Positions 42,601 through 54,289 of a stretch of DNA of 64,000 nt are shown here, in pieces (within the stretch, counting starts at the first letter, position 1; each line of letters starts with the position of its first letter). The notes beneath the pieces were generated by a model. It saw only the letters and a list, made by a program, of their open reading frames with translations. It was not told where the DNA came from and did no database searches. The stretch is from Haliotis asinina (taxonomy: Eukaryota > Mollusca > Gastropoda > Lepetellida > Haliotidae): positions 26,708,001 to 26,772,000 of the forward strand of contig NC_090291.1 of the NCBI RefSeq assembly GCF_037392515.1. Reading direction: 5' to 3'. The translations under genes were made by a program, and so were the position numbers.

Positions 42601-45600
42601 CATCCAAAAATCACTTTTACTTCAAGCGTCATCAAAGTGCGGAAGTGTTGTTGGTTTGCTTAATTACAGACCACCTATCGTTTGTGATTAAAAGTTGTTA
42701 CCTTTTCATCGGTAGGTATGGTTTTTATGCCCTATTTTATTTGTAAAGATGAAGTTTCTTCACTTCCATGGCTACCTCGTGTTGTTCGTGCAATGTGGGT
42801 GTTTCCCATGTTGTTTCTTGGTTGTACAGGTATTTGCCGATTTTTCTAGTTCCTTGGCTTTCTTCTCCTTTGAAGGAGCGTTTGCTACACTTTTTATGTA
42901 GGTTTTTTTTTGTTATCGTAATATTTTTACATTTTTCCCTCTTTTGCATCTTACAGTGTTTGTGCATGACTCGCCAGTTTTGCACAATTTGTAAAGCCCT
43001 GAAATTGGCCAAGGATCCGCACCCGTGGTATCCCAATTGTGCGATGGTTGCTTGCACCTTGGACCAGTGTTGCCATCACTGTGCGCCTTTTTTCAACTAC
43101 CGATTTCAAGACCTTCTTAGCTGTCAAGAGGAAACACTTCACACAGTCTGGTGCTATGCTTGACGATTCATTGAAACATTTATCATGTTCACCTCAGTCA
43201 TCGTACAGGAATCAAGATTCCAAGTTGGTGGCTATTGACACGGAGCTAAAGCGGATGTTGAAGCCTATAACAGTGCTTGCTTCGGCCATGTCAGCAACAG
43301 CGTGTGATTTGACAGAAGATAAAACTTCTAGGACTGAACATTTCTCAACGCTTTTTCAATGGCAGGGAAAGTGCTTCACGATTCGCTTGCACACTTACAA
43401 GCGGCATTGGTCATGACTTTACTTTAGGCCATTCCGGATTCCTAGAATCATGCTCCTGGCATGAGGAATTCAAGTGCCAGCTGTTACGAGCTCCCTTTAC
43501 ATCTAGATTCTTATTTGACAACAGAATCCCGGAAGTGTATCAACAGCGTGCAGAACTCACCAAAGCTGAAGTGTCTTTTTTGCACGTTTGATGTCCTAGG
43601 TTCCACTTTTCGTAGGAAGCCAGCGACAAGAGGCAGGGGAGAGAGGCCGCAGAGAGAGGCCAGTGTGGATTTCCTTTGCTAGAGGCCATGGACGGGGGAG
43701 GAGCAATGCCGATGGTCAGAGACGACAACATGGGCGTGCCTGTGAGCCTCCCGTGACATCCGTAAGGTGTAGGGGAAGCGCCCTTACTCTGGTCGTTGAA
43801 GATTTGGACTCCCAGGACCCCTTTGTTACCGACATCCTGAAGACCAGATACAAGCTGATGCTGACACCACAGTCAAGCATGTATTCTGAGGTACAACATG
43901 CTCTGTTAGCAGAAAACATTCAAACATTATTAACCAAACAGGCAATAGAGACAGTGCGAGATCCCCATCAGTCCCCGGGGTTCTACTCACCGATCTTTTT
44001 AGAACCCAAGACAGACACACACAAGATGTACATGATCCACAACATGGCAGCAATCGAAAGACTTTGTCTTCCCTAAGTGCCTCATTTTCTATTGATATTG
44101 CTGGAGCAGATTCGAGCCAAACAAGCACCCGGAGCATGGCTAGCCAGTCTGGACCTCCAGGATGCATCTCCATGTACCAATTTTTCATCGTCACAGGAAG
44201 TTCCTGAGGTTTGTGTTCGGCGGCTCTCATTGCCAATGGAGGGTCCTCCCATTTGGAATTTCCACAGCCCAGTGGTTTTTTACTCAGATTACTTCCCTGA
44301 TTTCCTGGTCTCTACATCTGAGGTGTATAGAGTTCGACCCCTACATAGACGACTCCCTCCTGAACAACCTCGACCCTCAGTTGCTATGCAAACAGCTGGA
44401 CTTTACTGCTAGTCTTAAACTGAGGTGGATGATCAATGTCAAGAAGTCACATCTAGTCCCATCACAGGAGTTGACGTTTATAAGTTAGTTGTTTCTGACA
44501 CACTGAAATCTTGTCAGAATCCCTCAGGATTGGTGGTCGAAGATTCTAAAGTTTGCAAGTTGAAGCCTTGCTCATCCCTTGACCCTTCGGGAGTGGCAGT
44601 CCCTGTTAGGTCTTCTCACTTCACAGCCCAAGACTTGACACTCAGGAAATGTTTGATGCTTCGGCCGCTTCAACGGTTACATCTCCATCCTTATCTCCGC
44701 TGGTGGACACTTGAGTCATATGTCTGCTTCGGAGTCTCTTTAACCAACTGCCCTCACAACCATGAGTTATTTGTCGCCGTTCAAGTCTTGGGTGCCCCTC
44801 TCGACGGCCAGACCACCTCAGGGCTGTGGTCAGGCGCCGAACAAGATTGGCATATAAACCACACCCCATATGAGGAATTCCATTTCATGATTTCATCTGA
44901 CAGTTCCACAGTGGTATGGATGATTCACAATCAGGGCACAACCAGGTCACAGCAGCTATTGGACCAGATGTTTCCATTAACAAGGCATCCGGACGACAAC
45001 AACATCATAGCAAGGGGTACAGGAATGTCCTGGCAGATGGTTTTTCAAGACCCGTCAAGCCATCCCCGACAGAATACATTTCCATCCAGAAGCTTTTCAG
45101 TAGTTGTGCCTCAATCATGGTCGCCCCCTAATAGACCTATCCGCGACCAGTCTCAATCGGCAGTTGCCTCTGTTCGTGTCTCCCATCCCAGGGCCGGAAG
45201 CTTGGGCAGTCGACGCGATGTCTCTGTCATGGGTAGGGCTGGACGCCTATGCCTTCCCACCTCCAATTGTTCTTCCAGCTGTCGTAGACAAACTCAAACA
45301 AGGAGGATACGTCTGCTTTTGGTCGTGCCCCGGTGGCCAACCAGGTCGTGGTTCCCAGGTATACAAAGTCTCACAAGCAAAAATCAGCTGCCCTTAACGG
45401 ATTGGTCGCATCTTCTACGCCATCTTCACATCCAGGATTTGCTCCCTGACCATCGTTGGTTTCATCTTCACAGCTGGTTCATCTACAGACAGCTTTGAAG
45501 GCAAAGGGTTATTCTACACATGTAGCTACAGTCATAGTTTTGGCTCACTGGGTGTCGACTAGATCCATGTGTGATGACAAATGGTGTTTTTTTTTTAGAA

Positions 45601-48600
45601 GTTTTGTCTATAAATCCGTTCTCTCCTCAGATGATAGCTGAGTTTTTTCTGTATCTTCGGCAGTCCAGACACCTTAAAGGCAGTACTACTGGGACATACC
45701 TATCGGCCTATCGTGACATGCAAGTTTCCAAGTTGCCAGAACCTGTTGCTATTGTTTTCAAGGTGGAAGACCAGAAAGGCGAGCACCGCCCTCCAGCTTG
45801 GGACTTAAATATCATTCTACTTCATCTTAGAGGTTCCCCATATACGCCTTTGGACAAGGCCTCCTTTGAAGACCTTTCCAGAAAGACAGTGTTTCTCTTA
45901 GCCCTGGCCACGGCGGCAAGTAATTGAACTTCATGCTCTGGATGTCAGCGACATTCGATTCAAGCAATCTCGACATGTCTGTCTGCATCTAAGATTGTTG
46001 TGGGACCTTACTGCTAAGAATCAACTTCCTGGTCAGCCAGAGAGAACGTTCTCTCTTCCTCCTCTTTCTTCGATCTTGGGGCCTCATGATGTGGAGGAAG
46101 AAGTTCTTTGTCCAATCAGAGCACTGAAGTTGTATATTGCAAGATCTGCTTTCAGGAGGTGTTCTAGAAAAAGGCCATTTATCCCTTTTTCTTCTTCTAC
46201 CAAAGGGGAAGTCAACAGGAACATATGGCGTTTTGACTTCGTCAGACTGCCTACGATGCTGCGAATCTCCCTCACCCTTCAGCTAATAACCTGCTTGAGA
46301 TTAGAGTGCTAGCCTGCACCATGGCTTTACACAGGATTTACACTATCCCTGCCATAATGGAAGGCTGCATTTGGAAGTCAACTTCAATCTTTGCTCCTCC
46401 CCACTCTTGGCTCTATGGACCAAGTTTTCAGTAAAAGTGATTTTTGGATGGCTGGCACTTGCACGGGTACAGAAATCATGTCACTTCCATGCCGATACAT
46501 TAGTCGATACATGAGGTAGCCATTCATGGGAATGGCAAATCAACAACTGTTTCATCTCGTTTAGCGAAGCTTGAGGTAGTATGCACTAGACCTATGGTAA
46601 GGTAAGTATTTGAATATATAAAATATTTAGACTTTAATAAAACGAGCAAAACTTGAAACCTTGCAGGAGAAGTCCAAAATGGACTGGAACACTTTCAAGA
46701 AGGATGAGGGAATTGAGGATGATCTGCAGATCCACAATAGAGGAAAAGAGTCGTAAGTATTGTGTGGCTTGTCGTTTAGGGAATTTGCAGTAGGCAGCTG
46801 TTGATATTTGCTGTGAACAAAGATGATATTAAAATTTCTGTGGGAAAGGTCACCTGGTCCACTGGTACTGTAAGGCATTAAGCAGGTCCCTTTGCATGAC
46901 TGATTCCCATCTGTTAGCTCACCCATACATCATGCACTTCTTGTCCTTCACTTAGTACATCGTTTAAATACTCAGAAATAAGGTATGTGAAGATCACAAT
47001 ACTGAATCTAACAAAACCTTTTGGGAGGTCGCGTCAGGTATCCTTTGAGATTGACCAATTAGAGCACAGCTTACCAAATCGCGAAAGTGCACATTTGCAC
47101 ATACCTTTTGAACTTTTTATCTCGAAAAGGTTTTGTACCCGAAACGTTCCGAATACTATTTAGCGTATGCTCGCTTCCGGGTGATGCACACAGAGTACGT
47201 ACAACCATGACAACAGTGAGTAAACAGTCACTGATAATAGTGTTTTTGGAAATATGCAAGGATGTTATTTTGGGGAAATATTAGCTACTGGTCACCATGT
47301 CAACAGAAACCCCAAAGCGTATATACTGCAGGTCAAATAACTGTGTTATATGCAGATTTTTGTTTGTGGAGAGATCTATTTCAGTGACCTGAATACTTTG
47401 AAAGTCCCTCCGATCCCTAAATAGTAGCCGTTGTCTGATTGGTTAAAGCTATTTTTTTGTCTTGCATTTGATTGGATGGTCATTGGTCGCTCAAAGGTTA
47501 CCTGATGCGACCTTCTACTAGGTTTTGTTAGCCTCAGTGGTGGAGTGTAATGAAATACACTGAGACTAAGTTAACTTAGACTGCTTATTCTTCGAAGCTG
47601 TTATGAATGTTTATATGAGGAAGTAAAGACCTGTGGTGTTAATAACTGGGCGTATCACTTGTAGAATGTTTTATCCTAAGTTGGTATCAATGAATTATGG
47701 CTTATTATATGTCCTGCATACCTACCTGTTGTAGAAAAATGAATCTCAAGAGATTTTTAGTAATTTATCCAATTCATCAAAATGTGTAATTTATAAAAAT
47801 ATTATTGATAATTGCACTCTGCAATATTACCTACGTAAAGTGATCATAATTTAGCTGTGGAAAGTGAAAGATTCAGTAGTGTTGAAGTAATAGAAAGAAA
47901 ATGTGTTTTTCATGAAGACAGCATTGAAGACGAGTTTCATTTCATATTAGAATGTCCCTAATATATTAATTATAGAAAACTGTACATGAAACCATATAAC
48001 TACAGATGTCCATCAATGCATAAACTTACTCAACTTGTAAGTGTTAGAGATGTTAGGTAAATATCTGTACAAAGCGTGTTGTCTCAGAAATGAAATGAAG
48101 CTCAATAAGAGGTAATATCTGTACATTTTCCATTATAATCAATGTTTAGTGTCCACCTGTACCAACTCTCATGTTTGTAAGCAGCACTGATTGTCTGTAA
48201 GGACAAAGATAAATAAAGAATCTGAATATGCTAACTAAAGCTTTGAACAGACCAAGCAATAATTGCTTATGTGATCAGACTGTGTTTTCATTGCAACTGA
48301 TGAGGTCAGTTATAAGTACATAGCTAATCATATTCATTGGGACGATGTGGTGATGTATATTTTCAGTCAAGGTACCAGAAATTGCATCAAGTTGGAGATA
48401 CATGTATTAGATGTTGTGTATGATACATGAATGAACACTGATTGACTGAGGAAATAAAATTCATAAGAACGAGCTGTAGATGCATCCAGAGTATAGTGGA
48501 GATTTATCGGAACATGTACCTTGGAGATATCGAGGGTGTAATGAATAATGATTGACTGAAATCAAATTTCATTGGAATGAAGATAAACATGGTAGTGTTA

Positions 48601-49200
48601 TAAGGTGAAAATCAGTAGTCTGCTGAAGCTGTTATTAAGTGGATTTTGAAGGTCAAGGTCACTTCTTGTTACACCTTTCATGAAAGAAACTAGTCATGCA
48701 TGACCTCCTTTACTGTTGTATAGATAAATGCTTCTTGGTGTTATTTAGTTCAAGAAACTTTGATTGTGTTAGTTTTTAGGCATTTGAGCTCCCTGTGCTC
48801 TAAAATGCTTAGTTAGGGTGAGCTTCTGTACCTTTTCCAGCTGACAGAATTTGCATTCTTGTTCCGGTATTTATCGGTCAAGTATGGTTATTAAGTGAAA
48901 CAGATATTCTGCAAAATAAGGAGCTGTTAAGTAACAAGGCACATTTAGTTTCCAGGTAGTTTTGCTGGTCACTGATCTGTTGTTGAACAATAAGTCATCA
49001 CCCAGGCCCAAGCCATAACTGAGATGTAATGTATTCATAGGCTCTTTCAGTGAAAGTATGAAAGTACCGAGGTTTAGTGACATGGGATACTTCTTCATCA
49101 TATTTACAGATACCTAGAAAGAATGGCCTTTCTCAACCGTGCCGATGTCCGTCAGTTTGAAATAGAGAAATCTCTTCGACTGAGCAAGAGCAAAAGGTGA
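36604..49200 (+). CDS. CFDP1: CFDP1 (craniofacial development protein 1, BCNT family), complete
   Basis: Eight exons (36604-36658, 37681-37816, 38277-38514, 39088-39203, 39460-39588, 40796-40880, 46667-46752, 49110-49200) join in phase to give 311 residues; human CFDP1 has 299. BCNT proteins are nuclear; the yeast relative Swc5 belongs to the SWR1 complex that exchanges H2A.Z. The N-terminus [19 protein letters not shown] matches the acidic human start with its DYVPSG. A second acidic block ([18 protein letters not shown]), a basic RRRERSKKK run and [12 protein letters not shown] follow. Exons 4-5 carry [19 protein letters not shown], and exon 6 [12 protein letters not shown]. The BCNT-C domain in exons 7-8 has [19 protein letters not shown] and ends [16 protein letters not shown]. 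An in-frame upstream ATG at 36505 exists, but homology favours 36604. Intron 6 (40881-46666) holds a minisatellite and a DIRS-like element, and intron 7 a LINE tail and an inverted-repeat element. Confidence 0.95.
38543..38816. mobile_element. Gastropod-type SINE (CFDP1 intron 3)
   Basis: About 274 bp containing AGGCGACTAACGGGATCGG and ATTGCTGGAATATTGCTGAG and ending CGTAAAACTAGGCTCACTCACTGA-like; this 3' end is the pattern I recall in abalone repeats. Least worn copy in the window. Confidence 0.75.
39694..39914. mobile_element. Same SINE family, worn copy (CFDP1 intron 5)
   Basis: Shares GTAAGAGGCGACT, GATCGATGC, GTTGTTGATCACTGGATTGT and the GAGTGCTGTGTTAAAC end with the copy at 38543. Confidence 0.7.
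40100..40220. mobile_element. Same SINE family, partial copy (CFDP1 intron 5)
   Basis: Contains CAACTAACAGGATTG and GACACATGTCATCGGTTCCC, matching the middle of the copy at 38543; the 3' end is missing. Confidence 0.65.
40490..40640 (+). mobile_element. tRNA-Arg-derived SINE
   Basis: CGACTTCAGATCAGAATG followed by GGTTCAAATC copies the anticodon arm and B box of tRNA-Arg. The 5' half does not fold as a working tRNA, so it is a SINE head. Confidence 0.55.
41080..41855. repeat. 32-bp minisatellite (CFDP1 intron 6)
   Basis: About 24 units of CCTGGCCAGTAGACTACAGC plus ACTGTAACATAC. Variant units with CCGGAAGATAAC recur at regular intervals, showing block duplication. Several long minus-strand frames through it are repeat artefacts. 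Confidence 0.92.
42438..46620 (+). mobile_element. DIRS-like tyrosine-recombinase retrotransposon fossil (CFDP1 intron 6)
   Basis: Inverted terminal repeats at about 42438-42620 and 46431-46620 (both with GTAAAAGTGATTTTTGGATGG and CATGAGGTAGCCATTCAT in opposite sense) bound about 4.2 kb. In order inside are a gag-like region (about 42.77-43.7 kb), reverse transcriptase (about 43.7-44.5 kb), RNase H (about 44.6-45.1 kb) and tyrosine recombinase (about 45.55-46.3 kb). Inverted ends plus recombinase define DIRS rather than Ngaro or LTR types. Broken, with more than five breaks. The arms look 80-85% alike by eye, suggesting an old copy, though DIRS arms need not be identical at insertion. Confidence 0.85.
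47003..47583. mobile_element. Same TIR element, copy 2 (left end missing), CFDP1 intron 7
   Basis: Very similar to 29807-30434 over its length, including AACAAAACCTTTTGGGAGG at the left and GACTAAGTTAACTTAGACTG at the right. The outer part of the left arm, roughly 75 bp, is absent, so this copy is truncated. Confidence 0.85.
47840..48226 (+). mobile_element. LINE 3' fragment (CFDP1 intron 7)
   Basis: [21 protein letters not shown] is the Cys/His motif found after the reverse transcriptase in many LINE ORFs, followed by stops. The tail ends GATAAATAAAGAATCTGAA, a LINE-like 3' end. 5' truncated. Confidence 0.6.
48227..49109. other. CFDP1 intron 7, 3' part
   Basis: AT-rich, no exon or assignable repeat. 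Confidence 0.4.
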
Positions 49201-50228
49201 TGCCAGAGCTGTATGTCTGTGAGTACGGACACAATGAAATGTCTGAAATGATGAAATGATGGCTGCTAACTCCCAGCCTGTCTGATGGGTTTGACCAGTT
49301 TCAGAGCCTGCTGAAGAAACACTGTGGATGAGAAGAACAATCTGCAGAATACCGGTTCCATAATGGGACAGTTGTTGGTGATGTCACCTACAAATACAAG
49401 GAACAGCCATTCAAACCAGGGTTTAGCTACAGTATTGTTTGTAAATCTTCCTAGTATTGTGTGGTTTTCACATACAAGTGACATGCATGGTTCATGTTAC
49501 TCTGCATGGAGCTCAGCCTTCAGTGTAAACACTTCTCAAATATTTCATATGGGTCTTGTCAGGAAATTGCCTTTGATAGATTCAAGATTTTTTAAGTGAA
49601 AAGTTATTGCCCATATTGAGCCATTTTGCCATAGATTAGAATTACATCAGATCAGGAATATCAGTGAAACTGTCCACCATGTAGACCTGCAACCTGTTTC
49701 TGAAATCCTCCACAAAGATTGAGGAAATAGTAATAATGATCTCTTGTAACTACATGTGGTGAAATGTTGGACAATTGTGAAAATGACACAGTTCTCTTCA
49801 AATATGCTTCATTACATGCAACCATTGGCAGACACAGCACGGTCTGTTCTTAAACAATAAAATATATTTCATTTGTCTGCCATGAAAGAGGTAATGGGAT
49901 AGTTTGGAGTGAATGTGATAAAAGATGAATTGAAATTGTACTGACTGCATCATTAGTGTTTCTCTGTGAGGACTTTGAGATGTCATTGAACATGGGATGC
50001 AGTGACATCTTGCTTGATCGATTGTGTTTGCATCATTTGAATGTAAGGCCAAAGTGTTGAAACACAAAACAGATTATTAGATTTTCATCCATATTTAAAC
50101 ATTATTTAACTCATTAATTGAGTGATTCAAATGTAACGTTAATGCTGACAGAAATGGGATGAAAATCTGATAATTAAATTGTGTTGGTTCTCATTTTGTT
50201 TTTAACATGTCCCAGGTCTAATGTATGG
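49201..50228 (+). other. CFDP1 3' UTR (presumed)
   Basis: From the stop codon to the candidate poly(A) signal at 50229; no other gene seen. Confidence 0.45.
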
Positions 50229-50234
50229 AATAAA
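50229..50234 (+). terminator. Candidate poly(A) signal of CFDP1
   Basis: AATAAA about 1.0 kb past the CFDP1 stop at 49200. Another AATAAA at 49856-49861 is an alternative. Confidence 0.4.
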
Positions 50235-50449
50235 ATCCAATCTATTTAAAACTGTCTTATTTCTTTGTGCATGTATATACCCCCACAACAAAAAAGATAC
50301 GCAGGACATAAAAACATGTACCCTCAAAGGGGGTTGAAGCATTGTAAAATTATTGTTGTCCCTTAGAGGGTATGTAAGTCCTAAAACATTCAGTGTAAAT
50401 TTAAGTCTACCAGGTTTTTAGTCATAGTATTCTTGTCTTTTTAATTTTT

Positions 50450-50808
50450 GCTAGCTTTTCGTACACTCGCCAACGTCTCAAGGGATGACATAAATCCAAC
50501 TAGGGTCCATGCAGGTAGCAAAAGTACTGCAAGTCCCCATGGTCCCTAGTATGGTGATCTGCCTTCGGTTGTTGGCGATCTATAGCCCCTGTTTTATATT
50601 GTATTGTCTGTTTTAATTACTAGAACATTTGACTTCTCCTTGCTAGTTTTATATCCATATCTGTGATAGCCTAGTATTTTACTGTCCATCATGACAGGTT
50701 TCATTCTTCAAAACGTGTTCATTTTTCTCATATAAATTGTTTTCGTCACAATATGGTGGAAACATTGCCAATGTGACGTTAAATTGTAACTCACTCACTA
50801 AAAACTTG
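50450..50808. mobile_element. Dispersed repeat with ACTCACTCACTA tail
   Basis: Ends GACGTTAAATTGTAACTCACTCACTA, the tail type of gastropod SINEs, and its body (CCAACGTCTCAAGGGATGAC) recalls a repeat common in mollusc sequence. Family not certain. Confidence 0.45.
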
Positions 50809-51059
50809 TAGGTAAAAAAAACCAATGCACCATTATTAGCAGGAATGGAAAGAGGATAAGGTATAACAAGAATCCGAAACTTTTCGGATGTTTTCTGGAC
50901 CCACTGCTGGGCTGGAAAGGCCATGTTGACATTGTGGATGCCTGTTGCAAAAGGATGTTATCTCATCTCACGCACTGGGAGCACATTTCACTACACTGAG
51001 ACAATTCTGCCTGTATTAATCAGAAGCAAAATATGCTATGGAGTAGTAATATAGCCATG

Positions 51060-51590
51060 TGCCATAACCCATCTGGTCAAATTGGAGAGGATCCAAAATT
51101 CAGCACTGAGGTTCATCACAGGAACTACATCAGTAGAAGCTCAACAGATAAAACTAGATATTCAACCTCGGGCACTCTGTGTAGAAAATTGTATTGCAAA
51201 GTTCAATTAACAGCCATATCTTGCCAGATAAAAAGCCAGGTCATGTAAAAAGGTTTCAAGCGTCTGCAGGAGTTTACAAGTCATTTACATGATCTGAAGA
51301 TCCAACTGGCTAAGGTCCCATCTGCAACAGCCTTCTACAATCCATGTTCTCTTTGGTTTTTGTCTCCTGCTGATATTAAGCTTGCCAGCCAACACTATCA
51401 GGTCAGATTTGCCATCCATCTGAAACAAGTAGACTAGGAAATGATAGACACCAAATACAAGCTCCATCACAGGACCTACACTGATAAGACCCTATTAAAC
51501 AGTGAAGGGTTAGCAGGGGCTGGTAACAGATCATGCTGGGGAATTATTAAAAGCATTATTAAAAATAGAGGAGAAAAGATTCACCAATAA
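51060..51590 (+). mobile_element. LINE fragment, reverse transcriptase C-terminal region
   Basis: Pieces in shifting frames read LERIQNSALRFITGTTS and then SATAFYNPCSLWF, a pattern of the thumb region of Jockey/CR1-type LINE polymerases. Frames are broken by several shifts and stops. Confidence 0.5.
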
Positions 51591-52054
51591 TTTGTGTGAC
51601 TTCCTGTGACTGGGTTAGCAAACAATAAGACGCAGTCCACCAATGTTATTGTGCCTGTTCTAGTCTTTTTGCTTTTCATCCACTGCCTGATAAGATAATG
51701 TGGAGCTACACTGAATTTATATCTAGACTTGAAGCTGGTCAATCATTTGAATGTTATTCTTTGTTTAGAAGGCCTGTTGCTGTGGGAACTTTGTCATTAT
51801 TTTGATGGAAAAGCAAATGACACCCAACAGTTGTACAGGCATCTACAGAGCTTGGAACTTCTTCAATGGGCCGCTGCACATTCTTCTCTACCTCTTTTCT
51901 GGCCATTGTTTTGGAAGGTCACAGCTGGGAGATGGTGCCCCTATTCAATTCAACCGTCAGCATGAGGTAACATAAAAACCTCCATGGCTATTTGCTAGTG
52001 TTGGGAAATGGTTCTTGACTTGGACAGAATGTTTGTTTGTTCCAAGTGTTACAA

Positions 52055-52208
52055 GCAGCGGTGGGGTAGCCTAGTGGTTAAAGTGTTCCTTCATCACGCC
52101 ACAGACCCTGGTTTGATTCCCCACAGATACAATGTTAAAAGCACATTTCTGGTGTACCCCACTGTGATATTGCTGGAACATTGCTAAAATCAAGGTAAAC
52201 CTAAACTC
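52055..52208 (+). mobile_element. tRNA-derived SINE
   Basis: GTGGGGTAGCCTAGTGGTTA forms an A box and GGTTTGATTCCCC a B box. The body has CATTTCTGGTGTACCCC and GATATTGCTGGAACATTGCT, the common abalone-type SINE body. Confidence 0.75.
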
Positions 52209-52827
52209 CTGTTACACTGAACTGTTTCAGTTTAGGTGAGACTTTGTTGCAGTATTTAGAGAATTTCCTGTGTAATATCTGTTTACTCCTTCTGGGTATG
52301 AGGTCATTCACAGGAAACCCCTCCAAAATCAGTGTAGACATTTGTTGAAAGTCAGTTGTGTCAATATTGTCATTAAGTCTGTACCAGTGATCCAGGTGGT
52401 AGGCTCACCTTGTGTAGTCAAGTGGTCATTCATCACATCCAAGATCTGGACTCGAGTCTCCAGCCACTCACTCACTATATCTGTTATCAGAGAAAGCCAT
52501 GGCAGAAAGAATTTGTTAATGACACTGCAAAAGCACTTTTATATGTATGTACATATGTATGTTTGTATTTGAACTGTTTCATAGTGACAAAGTGACAGTG
52601 GACATAGCCAAGAATTCATATCAACCATGCAATATAATCTTGTGTTTTACATACATCACTGCCTATGGATCTGATTTTAGTGCAACACACCTCCATCTAT
52701 ATGTGTCCACAGCGTGAGGTGAAATGTTCGTAGCATATTTTCAGGACAATTTTGTGATGAGAATGTTTCAGTTTCTGCACCTTTCCAGCCAGCAAACACA
52801 ACAATCACAGCAAGTAAACAAACAATC

Positions 52828-52833
52828 TTTATT
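52828..52833 (-). terminator. Candidate poly(A) signal of the HMG/CW gene
   Basis: AATAAA on the minus strand about 1.46 kb past the stop at 54290. If used, the 3' UTR contains the whole 30-bp minisatellite at 52975-54000. Confidence 0.4.
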
Positions 52834-52974
52834 GGCAAAGTTCATAGTTCACAAAACATTGACCAATACCCATGAATAACACTGTAACCAACTTCAAACC
52901 ATATGACCTTCATCTGAGCAGCAACTACTCATTATGCCATCACTTGTTCAGGTACAACAGACTAGCCATCACTG

Positions 52975-54000
52975 ATACAGGTGCTACAGACTAGCCATCA
53001 CTGATACAGGTCCTGTGGACTACCCATCACTCGTTCAGATCCTGTAGACTACCTTCACTTGTACTGGTCCAGCAAAATAACCCTTGCCTGTACTGGTCCT
53101 GCATACAGGTTCTGCTGACTAGCCATCACTCATACAGGTCCTGCAAACTAGCCATCACTCATGCAGGTCCTGCAGACTAGCCATTACTGGTACAGGTCCT
53201 GCAGACTAGCCATCACTCGTACACATACAGGTCCTGCAGACCGGTCATCACTCATACAGGTCCTGCAGACCAGCCATCACTCACACAGGTCCTGCAAACT
53301 AGCCATCATTCATACAGGTCCTGCAAACTAGCCATAACTCATACAGGTCCTGCAGACCAGCCATCACTCATACAGGTCCTGCAGACCAGCCATCACTCAT
53401 ACAGGTCCTGCCAACTAGCCATCACTCACACAGGTCCTGCAGACTAGCCATCACTCACACAGGTCCTGCAGACTAGCCATCACTCATACACATACAGGTC
53501 CTGCAGACCAGCCATCACTCATACAGGTCCTGCAGACCAGCCATCACTCATACAGGTCCTGCAGACCAGCCATCACTCATACAGGTCCTGCCAACTAGCC
53601 ATCACTCACACAGGTCCTGCAGACTAGCCATCACTCACACAGTTCCTGCAGACTAGCCATCACTCATACACATACAGGTCCTGCAGACCAGCCATCACTC
53701 ATACAGGTCCTGCAGACCAGCCATCACTCATACAGGTCCTGCCGACTAGCCATCACTCATGCACATACAGGTCCTGCAGACTACCCATCACTCATACAGG
53801 TCCTGCAGACTACCCATCTCTTGTTCAGGTCCTGCTAACAGCCATCGCTCATACAGGTCCTGCAGACTAGCCACCACTTGTACTGGTCCTGCAAACAAGC
53901 CATGACACTGCATACTAGCCATCATACAGGTATTGCAGACTTGCCATCACCCGTACAGGTCTGATAGACTAGGCATCACTCATACAGATCCTGTAGCTAA
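52975..54000. repeat. 30-bp minisatellite, 1 kb, in presumed 3' UTR of the HMG/CW gene
   Basis: More than 30 units of CATACAGGTCCTGCAGACTA plus GCCATCACT. A block with an extra CACATACAGG recurs, showing large-block duplication. Confidence 0.93.
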
Positions 54001-54289
54001 CTAGCAGACTAGTATTTGTACAAGTGCATATAAGTCATCATCTTGCTGGCATGCACAAGAATGCTGGGAGATTCTGGAGGAAATTAGTTGAAATCAATTG
54101 TTGCCTGGTTTTCTCATCAGTTGCTGGGCAAGTCATGAAACAGCATTTCATACTTGTTTGAAAGAAGACCATCTCTCACTAAAGTAAGGCGAGGAGAATC
54201 CATCTTTCTAATTACTTTCAGCTATAACAATGTACATAAACTTAAAAAAAACAAAGTTTGAACAAGTATGTTGTGTATGAACTGATGCA

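Noticed and set aside
51729-51965. A 78-codon plus-strand frame
   Set aside because: Lies between LINE and SINE pieces and shows no recognisable domain.
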